The position numbers and the translations under genes were made by a program. From an uncultured Prevotellaceae bacterium (GTDB taxonomy: Bacteria; Bacteroidota; Bacteroidia; Bacteroidales; Bacteroidaceae): a stretch of 64,000 nt of DNA. Shown piece by piece: positions 8,999-16,625 of this stretch; within the stretch, counting starts at the first letter, position 1, and each line of letters opens with the position of its first letter. The notes under the pieces are model-generated. The model saw only the letters and a list, made by a program, of their open reading frames with translations. It was not told the origin of the DNA and did not search any database. The DNA lies in contig CADAAR010000009.1 in the NCBI GenBank assembly GCA_902785945.1, positions 35,363 through 99,362 of the forward strand. The letters run 5' to 3'.

Positions 8999-11900
8999 TG
9001 GATATGAAATATACAATATTCAACTTTATGCAGACGGGCGTTCTCAGATTCGCCTTCTGCGCACTTGCCATAGGACTCTCCACCAGTACCTTTGCACAGA
9101 CGGATGATGAAGAGGAGGGCGATGGTACCGCTATCGCCATGCCCAAGCGTTCCGACGTGAAGCAGGTGAACTATCCTACCGTGCAGGTAAAGGGTGTCGT
9201 AACAGATTTGTCAACAGGCAACCCTATCGCTGGCGTCCAACTTCATGCTCTGGGCTATGACCGTTATTCAGCCATGACCGACGAGAATGGAGCTTTTGCC
9301 TTCGATGTGCCTTCTTTTGCAACAGCACTCTATGTCCACTCGCCTGAATATCTGTCACAGCAGGTGGCTATTTCGGCTCATGCTCAGGACATAACCATCA
9401 AGATGCTGAGTGACAAGTTCCTCCCGATGTATGGTGAGGGGACCACCTATACGGCCCGTAAGACAGTGGATATCAATCATTTCGGTGTGACCGTTGATAA
9501 CGAAATTGCCAATAAGCTTGGTGGCGACATGCGCAGTATGATGCGTTCAGCTGCCGTCGATGGCGGTGCCTCGATGTTTGTCCGTGGTCTTAACAGCATC
9601 ACGAGTGATGCCCAGCCTCTTATTGTTGTTGATGGTATCGAGATGGACATGCAGCGCAACAGAGCCTCTTTGCACGATGGCCAGTTCAATAATCTCTTGG
9701 CCAATATCGCACCTGATGATATTGAGAAGGTGACGGTGCTGAAGAATGCCACTGCCCTCTATGGTGCCCGTGGTGCCAACGGCGTGGTGCTGATTGAGAC
9801 CAAGCGCGGTAAGTCGATGGCCACCCGCATCGACGCCAATATCTCGGCGGGTGTCCAACTGATTCCTCAGCTGCCTACGATGATGAACGGGGACCAATAT
9901 CGTACCTATGCTTCAGAGTTGCTGGGAACCATTCCGAACATCAATGAATACAAGAACTTCTATTTCCTCAACGATGATCCCACCGGCTATTATTATCATA
10001 CCTATCATAATAATACTGACTGGACAGATTATGTTTATCGCAATGCTATGACGCAGAACTATAGCATCAACGTTCAAGGTGGTGATGATGTGGGAATGTA
10101 TAACCTTTCTGTAGGTTATGTGGACGCTAAGAATACGATGAAGGAAAGTGGCTTCGATCGTATGAATGTGCGTTTTAATACGGATATCAAGATTCTCTGG
10201 AACCTGTCAACGAAGTTCGATATTGCCATCTCCAGGACGAATAATACCGTTTATGATGATGGTTTCCAGACCGATTTCCATAGAAGCACTATCACAGCAC
10301 CAACTGCTTTGGCATTGGTAAAGTCACCTTTGGTTACGCCTTACCAATACAACGCCATTGCTGGTCAATTTACTAGCTTGTTGAGTGGCTACGACAACAT
10401 CCTTGCTAGCAGTGAGTCGCCTCGCAATGCGCTCAAGAACCTGTCATTGGCCAATCCTGTTTCGATTTTTGATAATAGCACAGGTGATAACAAGAACAAG
10501 GCGGAGAATACCTATTTCAACGTTCATGTCATGCCTGTCTGGCAGTTTGCTACCGACTGGAAGATGACAGTAGACCTGAGTTATCTGTTGAACCGCAATG
10601 CCCAGCGTTACCATCGTCCATACAGTGGTGTTCCGCCTTTTGAGGTGGAAGGCTTGGGTACTGTAACCTCGTTGGTGGCCTCGATGTTTGCCAAGGAGCA
10701 GAATTTCATGGGGCGCCTTCAGGTTGACTGGCAGAAACAGTTAGGAAAGCATACGATAGCCGCTTTCGTAGGTGGTCGTTATAACTATTTCTCTTACGAC
10801 AACAGCGATCTTTCTACTGAATACACGGGTACTACCGACGATAAGAACCCGGTGCTGAGTGCCTCAGGTATTCCTGGTGTTGACGGTGTCAATGATATCT
10901 GGAAGAATATCCAGTGGTATGGTAATGTTGATTATAATTACATGAACCGTTATTTCGCCACCTTCTCGCTGATGGCTGAGGCTAATAGTCGTTTTGGTGA
11001 GAATGCCGATGGCTTAGGTCTCTTCGGCGTGAAATGGGCCATTTTCCCAAGTATTCAGTTAGGTTGGGTGCTGACCAACGAGAGTTGGTTCCCGAAGGGT
11101 GGGGCAATCGATTATCTGCGCCTGAATGCCGGCTTTGATGTCAGCGGTAATGACAATATCTCCAACTATGCTGCCAGAACCAGCTTCTCTGCTGTGAAGT
11201 TCATCAACAATGCCATGGGTCTTCAGCTGACGAACATTGGTAATGATAAGATCCAGTGGGAGTCTACCAAGAAGATGAACATAGGCCTTCAGGGCTATCT
11301 GTTCAACAACCGGTTAGGTATCGGTGCCGACTTCTTCCTCCACAAGACCGACAATCTGCTGATGCTGAAAGCCTTCTCCAACCCGATAGGTGGTATTAAC
11401 AACTATTGGAGCAATGGCGGTTCGATGAAGAATATGGGCTTCGAGGTGTCTGTCAACGGCAAGCCCATCGTGGCCAAGGACTGGTGTGTAGAACTGGGCG
11501 TGACCATGGGACATTACAAGAACGAGGTGACAAAGTTGCCTGATGGTGATTTCACCTCTTCCGTCTATGGTGATAACAACATCCTGACCAGTGTCGGCAA
11601 TCCCGTCGCCATGTTCTATGGCTATCAGACAGCAGGTGTCTTCGCTTCCGATGCAGAGGCTAAGGCAGCTGGTAGGGACGGTTATCTGTATATCGAGGAT
11701 AATGCAGGAAATAAGACCAACTTCATGGCTGGCGATGTGCATTTCATCGACCGTAACAACGATGGAAAGATAGATGCACAGGACAAGACCATCATTGGCG
11801 ATCCCAATCCTGATCTCTATGGTAACATCTTCGCTTCCGTCAACTGGAAGCATCTTACTCTGTCGCTGGGACTTAATTACTCTTTGGGTAATGATGTATA

Positions 11901-12303
11901 CAACTACCAGCGTTCTGTGCTTAACTCTGGTTCAAACTTCTTTAACCAGCAAGTCTCCTCTGCAAACCGTTGGCGTTATGAGGGACAGCAGGCAGAATTG
12001 CCACGTGCCAACTATGGCGATCCTCTGGGCAACAATCGTTTCAGCGATCGTTGGATAGAAGATGGTTCTTATCTGCGTCTGAAGACGGTTAACTTGAGCT
12101 ATCGTATTCCCTTGCCTGGCGCATGGACCTGGCTGCAGGGCCTGACCGTATGGGCTGAGGCTCAGAATCTGCTCACGCTTACCAAGTACAAGGGTAGTGA
12201 TCCTGAGTTTAGCATTAGCAACAGTGTCTATTATCAGGGTATCGATTGTGGCAATCTGGCACAGGGACGTGTGTTTACAGCAGGTGTTAAAATCAACCTC
12301 TAA
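8998..12303 (+). CDS. SusC/RagA-type TonB-dependent receptor (SusC2)
   Basis: A 1101-residue outer-membrane receptor. It has a signal peptide ending STFAQ, an acidic linker (DDEEEGDG), a carboxypeptidase-like domain from about residue 62 (VQVKGVVTDLSTGNPIAGV), a plug (MFVRGLNSI, PLIVVDGIEM, TVLKNATALYGARGANGVVLIETK, about residues 195-265) and a barrel to the C-terminus. Its ATG overlaps the FAS1-B stop (TAATG at 8996-9000); an internal ATG at 9004 is an alternative. Oddly, the usual EVVV-type TonB box between the first domain and the plug is not recognisable; the stretch there reads FLPMYGEGTTY. SusD2 follows. The substrate is unknown but presumably shared with SusC1, since both pairs are in one operon. 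Confidence 0.92.
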   Translation: MDMKYTIFNFMQTGVLRFAFCALAIGLSTSTFAQTDDEEEGDGTAIAMPKRSDVKQVNYPTVQVKGVVTDLSTGNPIAGVQLHALGYDRYSAMTDENGAFAFDVPSFATALYVHSPEYLSQQVAISAHAQDITIKMLSDKFLPMYGEGTTYTARKTVDINHFGVTVDNEIANKLGGDMRSMMRSAAVDGGASMFVRGLNSITSDAQPLIVVDGIEMDMQRNRASLHDGQFNNLLANIAPDDIEKVTVLKNATALYGARGANGVVLIETKRGKSMATRIDANISAGVQLIPQLPTMMNGDQYRTYASELLGTIPNINEYKNFYFLNDDPTGYYYHTYHNNTDWTDYVYRNAMTQNYSINVQGGDDVGMYNLSVGYVDAKNTMKESGFDRMNVRFNTDIKILWNLSTKFDIAISRTNNTVYDDGFQTDFHRSTITAPTALALVKSPLVTPYQYNAIAGQFTSLLSGYDNILASSESPRNALKNLSLANPVSIFDNSTGDNKNKAENTYFNVHVMPVWQFATDWKMTVDLSYLLNRNAQRYHRPYSGVPPFEVEGLGTVTSLVASMFAKEQNFMGRLQVDWQKQLGKHTIAAFVGGRYNYFSYDNSDLSTEYTGTTDDKNPVLSASGIPGVDGVNDIWKNIQWYGNVDYNYMNRYFATFSLMAEANSRFGENADGLGLFGVKWAIFPSIQLGWVLTNESWFPKGGAIDYLRLNAGFDVSGNDNISNYAARTSFSAVKFINNAMGLQLTNIGNDKIQWESTKKMNIGLQGYLFNNRLGIGADFFLHKTDNLLMLKAFSNPIGGINNYWSNGGSMKNMGFEVSVNGKPIVAKDWCVELGVTMGHYKNEVTKLPDGDFTSSVYGDNNILTSVGNPVAMFYGYQTAGVFASDAEAKAAGRDGYLYIEDNAGNKTNFMAGDVHFIDRNNDGKIDAQDKTIIGDPNPDLYGNIFASVNWKHLTLSLGLNYSLGNDVYNYQRSVLNSGSNFFNQQVSSANRWRYEGQQAELPRANYGDPLGNNRFSDRWIEDGSYLRLKTVNLSYRIPLPGAWTWLQGLTVWAEAQNLLTLTKYKGSDPEFSISNSVYYQGIDCGNLAQGRVFTAGVKINL

Positions 12304-12309
12304 TGAAAA

Positions 12310-12341
12310 GGTAAAAAAGTAAAAAGGTAAAAAAGTAAAAA
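12310..12341 (+). repeat. Period-8 tandem repeat GGTAAAAA/AGTAAAAA x4 between SusC2 and SusD2
   Basis: Two alternating octamers, GGTAAAAA and AGTAAAAA, are repeated twice without error between the SusC2 stop (12301-12303) and the SusD2 ATG (12345). TAA falls at 12312, 12320, 12328 and 12336, covering all three frames. Confidence 0.92.
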
Positions 12342-12344
12342 GAT

Positions 12345-14216
12345 ATGATTACCAAGATAAATAATAAGAATTGGGTAAAGGTCTTTATGGCAGGAGTATT
12401 CTCTTACCTCTTACCTCTCACCTCTTACCTCTTCACTTCTTGTAGTGACATGCTGGAGACAGATAGCTCGCGTCAAGTGTTTGATCCGGATATGAATGCC
12501 AAGACCGATTCTGTCTACTATGCTTTGGGTATTCTTCAGGCTATGCAGCAGATGGCCGACCAGTATGTTTTCCAGGGTGAGATGCGTGGTGACTTGGTCC
12601 AGACCACACCTTATACGGACAAGAATCTCCGTCAGTTAGCAGATTTCTCGGCTACGACTACCAATAAGTATGACTCTGCGTACGTCTACTATCGTGTCAT
12701 CAACAATTGTAATTACTACATTGCTCATCGTGACTCCACATTACGTACGGGTGCCACTTATGTAGCGATGCCTGAGTATGTGGCTGTGAAGGCTATCCGT
12801 GCATGGACCTACATGCAGCTGGCCCGTGTTTATGGCAAGGTGCCTTTCTATACAGAGCCCTTGACGCAGATCTCACAGATTGACAATAGCAACTTCCCGG
12901 AGTTGGACCTGTCCGGTATCGTAGCTGCTTTGGCACCCGACCTGGAGCAGTATGTCGGCTATAACACCAAGGGTGAGTATCTGGGATACACTTTGCCCAG
13001 CTATGGCGGTTCTACACCGACTAGTAGTGCTTTCTACACCTCCAACATTTTCCTCCCTGTTGATGTGGTGTTAGGCGATATGTATCTGGAAACCGAGCAG
13101 TTCGGCAAGGCGGCTCAGCATTATGTGACCTATCTTACACAGGTATCTTCTGACCCCTATACAGACTATATGGAGACCTATACATCGCGCAGTCGTTTCG
13201 GTACGGCTGATGACCTGCCTGGTGACTGGGACCCCCAGCGCAACGGCAGCCTGCGTACGACTGCTTATTGGTCGCAGATTTTCTCCAGCAACTTCGATCT
13301 GATCAGTTATATTCCGATGAATACCAATAGTCGTCGTGGTGTCATTACAGAGTTGCCTGAGGCTTTCGGCTATGATTATTATTCGAATGAGCCTGATTAT
13401 ATCGATGAGGTGCAGTTGATTCCCAGTAAGGATTATCTGACCCTGAGTGAGTCGCAGGATTATTATTATATTTCTACAGCCAGCACCTCCTCCGAGACGG
13501 TGGTGAATGCAGCCAAATTGGGTGATACCCGTTATAACAGCATCCTGCATGAGGAGATAGAAGGCGATTCCATTAAGAGCTGGATGATGAAATACAGTAA
13601 CGAGCCTTGTATCCGTCTTTATCGTAATACCACTGTTTTATTGCATTTGGCTGAAGCTTTCAACCGTCTGGGTCTTTATGATGCAGCTTTTGCTATTCTG
13701 AAGGATGGTATCCACGAGTATCTGCCTCTGGCCCTTTATATGCGGCCGGAAACAGTGGATTTGCTGAAGACCGTTTATCCGCTTTTGTCGGAAGCCAATA
13801 TCTCCAAGTTCGACCGTAATCAGTCGTCTGCCTTCTATGGCGTACATAATCACGGTACAGGTCTTTCTCGCGATGTGTCCGGCACTGTGTATATGCCGGG
13901 ACTCTCTCCTTACCAGTTTGAGCCCGTTGTGCTCCAGAAGATGCAGGAGATAGCAGAAACTTACAATGTGAATATCGGCTCAACCGATCAGGATATCATC
14001 AATGCTGTCGAGGATCTGCTCTGCGATGAGTATGCATTGGAGTTGGCTTTTGAGGGTAGCCGTTTCTATGACCTCTGCCGTCTGGCACGCCACAAGAATG
14101 CCAGCAGTCCTTACGGTGCTAATTTCGGTGGTCAGTGGTTGGCAAAGAAACTGGCCTATAAGAATCCCGTGAAGGATCTGACGAACGAGAGCAACTGGTA
14201 CTTACCGTTTAAGTAA
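12345..14216 (+). CDS. SusD/RagB-family surface lipoprotein (SusD2)
   Basis: A 623-residue SusD-like lipoprotein with an unusually long signal peptide whose lipobox is FTSC (Cys33). The family helices are visible (YRVINNCNYYI near residue 117, AIRAWTYMQLARVYGKVPFY near 150, ALELAFEGSRFYDLCRLARHK near 570), and it ends NWYLPFK. It partners SusC2 immediately upstream. About half of the hydrophobic signal core is encoded by a heptamer repeat (12404-12431), which is odd for a conserved functional segment. It is the last gene of the operon; a strong terminator follows within 20 bp. Confidence 0.9.
   Translation: MITKINNKNWVKVFMAGVFSYLLPLTSYLFTSCSDMLETDSSRQVFDPDMNAKTDSVYYALGILQAMQQMADQYVFQGEMRGDLVQTTPYTDKNLRQLADFSATTTNKYDSAYVYYRVINNCNYYIAHRDSTLRTGATYVAMPEYVAVKAIRAWTYMQLARVYGKVPFYTEPLTQISQIDNSNFPELDLSGIVAALAPDLEQYVGYNTKGEYLGYTLPSYGGSTPTSSAFYTSNIFLPVDVVLGDMYLETEQFGKAAQHYVTYLTQVSSDPYTDYMETYTSRSRFGTADDLPGDWDPQRNGSLRTTAYWSQIFSSNFDLISYIPMNTNSRRGVITELPEAFGYDYYSNEPDYIDEVQLIPSKDYLTLSESQDYYYISTASTSSETVVNAAKLGDTRYNSILHEEIEGDSIKSWMMKYSNEPCIRLYRNTTVLLHLAEAFNRLGLYDAAFAILKDGIHEYLPLALYMRPETVDLLKTVYPLLSEANISKFDRNQSSAFYGVHNHGTGLSRDVSGTVYMPGLSPYQFEPVVLQKMQEIAETYNVNIGSTDQDIINAVEDLLCDEYALELAFEGSRFYDLCRLARHKNASSPYGANFGGQWLAKKLAYKNPVKDLTNESNWYLPFK
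12404..12431 (+). repeat. Period-7 repeat TTACCTC x4 inside the SusD2 signal-peptide codons
   Basis: The units TTACCTC, TTACCTC, TCACCTC, TTACCTC lie in frame in the signal-peptide core and encode SYLLPLTSYLF. The opposite strand reads GAGGTAA, so in this orientation the repeat adds no stop to the gene. Confidence 0.88.
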
Positions 14217-14234
14217 GGCCTGCATGATACCCCA

Positions 14235-14266
14235 AAAAGGTGCGAGATTCAAATCCCGCACCTTTT
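14235..14266. terminator. Bidirectional intrinsic terminator between convergent SusD2 and PL11 genes
   Basis: Perfect arms AAAAGGTGCG (14235-14244) and CGCACCTTTT (14257-14266), with a further GAT/ATC pair in the loop. Flanking A and T runs on each side suit termination from both directions. Confidence 0.88.
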
Positions 14267-14294
14267 CTTTTGGGCAAAGTCTCACTGTGGAGTC

Positions 14295-16529
14295 TTAATG
14301 TTTGTCATTAATGACGACTTTTTGTCCTTGATGGATATAGATGCCATTTTGGGCAGGCTTGCCGCTGAGTTTCTGTCCACCAAGCGTATACCATACATCT
14401 GACAACTTACTTATATCAGATATTGTTATGATGCCTGTCTGTTTGCCGTTGATATAATCGGGCAAGTAATAACCCAGGTGTGGAGGTTGGTTATAGGCTG
14501 TATTCTGCCAAGCAACGCCCATACGATAGACGTGGTCGTGCATCAGTGTGGGCACGGCATATTGGGTCTGAATGGATGTCGTGTATATGTTTACTTCGGA
14601 AGGATTATTCAAGTTCCACAGGATGAGCTCTTCGCGCCAATCGCCGAGAATGTCGGCCTGAAGACAGGGCGTGGCCTTTGTTGTGTTGCAGGTCTGACCG
14701 TAGTTATAGGCTGCTGTGTTGAAGCTCTCAACAATCTTGCTAAAACTGCTACCGTTCCACTTTTCAATGTAAGGGTTTGCTGACGTTGAACCACTAGGAG
14801 CATTGCCATCAAATAATTGATCTTGTATGGAGCCGTCCCAATAGATGCGAAAATTAACGGAGCAGTTCTTAATGCTGGTAGCCATACCAGTCGCAGCCGA
14901 ACGCGGAGTGCGGTCGTTATTTGACCAGAATTCCCATCCGTCTTTACTAGTCAAATCTGCAGCCATGCCTCTGCCATTATCTTTTCCGCCAGTGTCGCTA
15001 TATAGTATCTTACCGGTGGCTGCATCGTGCAGATCCCACCCATACGGCTCTGCTTCATGTACCTCAAATACCTGATAACCAGTTTGGTCTGGAATCATCT
15101 TGCCTACATGAATGGCATCCCCGTGACCGAAGCCTGTGGCGTAGAGTAGGGTGCCGTCGTTGTCAAGTGCGGCCGAGCCCCAGATAATCTCGTCCTTGCC
15201 GTCATTGTCTACGTCTGCAATCGAGAGATTATGATTACCGTTGCTGAATAATGTACCGCTTCCTGTGGTTCCGTTTGTGGGCTTGGGGGCTGTCTTGAGG
15301 CCATTGCGAACCAATGTCTCACCATCAACATCCACTTTAACAGAAGTGGTGCCTGTCTGGTTGAATATTAACCATTGTGTAGTGTTTGGTGAACAATGTA
15401 GCCATTCAGTACGGAGTCGCGTACCATCGAAACTGACGGCCCAGACGTAGGCTCTAGAATAATAGCCTCGAACGAAGATGCCACAGGCAGGCTGCTCGGC
15501 CCCGTTGATATAGGCCACAGCCGCCAGATAACGCTCTGAGCGGTTGCCGTAATTGTCTCCCCAGAATGACTTCTCTGGTAAGGTACTGACTTTCCCCAAT
15601 TCTGAACCGCCCTCAGTGGCGTTGCTGCCCGATGGAGTCTTGGTACCTGTTCCTGCCCGGCCTGGAAGATACCATGTGGTGTGGATAGCCTTGCCGGTGA
15701 GTCCGTCGAATACCGTTAGGTATTCCGGACCGCTCAGCACATGACCGGAGCTATTGCGATAGTCTTTGCTGTTGTCGTGACCCTTGATGGTGGCGTCAGT
15801 AGCTGCCTGATTGACATAGTTACCTAGGGCATCCTTCGAACCTGTGGCTGTCTTGCACATCAGTTCTGCCTTGCCGTCTTTATCAAAATCGTACACCATA
15901 AACTGTGTGTAATGGGCACCGGCCCGAATATTCTGACCTAGGTCAATACGCCATAATTTGGTGCCATCCAGTTTATAGCAGTCGATGATGACATTACCTG
16001 TGTATTCGCCTTCAGTTGCATGACCGTTATCTTGGGAGTTAGAAGGATCCCATTTAACGAATAGCTCATACTGTCCATCGCCATCAACATCACCTACCGA
16101 CATGTCGTTAGGCGTGTACGAATATTCTGTACCGACTTTGTTAGTACCATTGGCAGGACGGTCGAGTTTGAGGGTGAGATATTTCTTTTCCCATGGGATA
16201 ACTTCAGCCGTGGGATGGCCATCAGTTTGGCCATTTACCTTTGTCGCCACCTGATACTTGGCGGTCGCCGAACCTTGATTGTCCTGATAGTTGGTCACTT
16301 TCAGGTCGCTGGCTATTATAGTGCCGTCGCGGAAGAGGTCGAAGGTGGTGGCTGCCTTGTCGTCAGTCCCTAGCAGTCGCCAACTGATGAAGTTCGAGGT
16401 GCTTGATATGGGCACAGCTACCAGTCCTCTGTCCAGTTTTTCCATCTGGCTCACGGGCGTCACCTGGGCATTGGCAGAGTGAATTGCCAACGCCATCATT
16501 ACCATTGTGTATAGTCTTAATTTGCTCAT
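14295..16529 (-). CDS. Rhamnogalacturonan lyase, polysaccharide lyase family 11
   Basis: A 744-residue secreted enzyme of the PL11 (YesW/YesX) type, which cleaves the rhamnose-galacturonate bond of the rhamnogalacturonan-I backbone by beta-elimination. A signal peptide ends SANAQ. The mature start has the family motif EKLDRGLVAV and WRLLGTD, followed by blades of an eight-bladed propeller with calcium-binding DxDxDG loops (SVGDVDGDGQYELFVKWDPS; DFDKDGKAEL; SIADVDNDGKDEI) and FEVHEAEPYGWDLHDA. The C-terminus (YTLGGQKLSGK...GIYIHQGQK) is the short tail seen on many secreted Prevotella enzymes. It is transcribed alone from a promoter with an unusual inverted repeat (16559-16605). Confidence 0.93.
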   Translation of the reverse strand: MSKLRLYTMVMMALAIHSANAQVTPVSQMEKLDRGLVAVPISSTSNFISWRLLGTDDKAATTFDLFRDGTIIASDLKVTNYQDNQGSATAKYQVATKVNGQTDGHPTAEVIPWEKKYLTLKLDRPANGTNKVGTEYSYTPNDMSVGDVDGDGQYELFVKWDPSNSQDNGHATEGEYTGNVIIDCYKLDGTKLWRIDLGQNIRAGAHYTQFMVYDFDKDGKAELMCKTATGSKDALGNYVNQAATDATIKGHDNSKDYRNSSGHVLSGPEYLTVFDGLTGKAIHTTWYLPGRAGTGTKTPSGSNATEGGSELGKVSTLPEKSFWGDNYGNRSERYLAAVAYINGAEQPACGIFVRGYYSRAYVWAVSFDGTRLRTEWLHCSPNTTQWLIFNQTGTTSVKVDVDGETLVRNGLKTAPKPTNGTTGSGTLFSNGNHNLSIADVDNDGKDEIIWGSAALDNDGTLLYATGFGHGDAIHVGKMIPDQTGYQVFEVHEAEPYGWDLHDAATGKILYSDTGGKDNGRGMAADLTSKDGWEFWSNNDRTPRSAATGMATSIKNCSVNFRIYWDGSIQDQLFDGNAPSGSTSANPYIEKWNGSSFSKIVESFNTAAYNYGQTCNTTKATPCLQADILGDWREELILWNLNNPSEVNIYTTSIQTQYAVPTLMHDHVYRMGVAWQNTAYNQPPHLGYYLPDYINGKQTGIITISDISKLSDVWYTLGGQKLSGKPAQNGIYIHQGQKVVINDKH

Positions 16530-16558
16530 ACGAAATATATTAGTAGATAGTCACGGTG

Positions 16559-16605
16559 CAAAGGTACATAAAAATCGGTACACCACCAAGCGATGTACCG
16601 ATTTT
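16559..16605 (-). promoter_or_regulatory. PL11 promoter with -33 box inside an inverted repeat carrying a conserved 13-mer
   Basis: On the minus strand: CTTG (16590-16587), 20 bp, then TACCTTTG (16566-16559), a Bacteroidota sigma-ABfr-type promoter. Arms of 12 perfect bases (16571-16582 and 16594-16605) flank an 11-base centre. With one flanking base on each side the centre reads ATCGCTTGGTGGT and contains the CTTG. The same 13-mer (one base different) occupies the same place at the fucP-type gene. Confidence 0.8.
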
Positions 16606-16625
16606 ATGTGTGATATACCTGTGAA

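Noticed and set aside
12310-12431. Repeats as a possible CRISPR array or mobile-element end
   Set aside because: Units are 7-8 bp without spacers, and no cas genes, transposase or target duplications are present.
16571-16605. Inverted repeat as an invertible promoter
   Set aside because: The enclosed segment is only 11 bp, and the arms differ between the two sites, unlike recombinase inversion sites.
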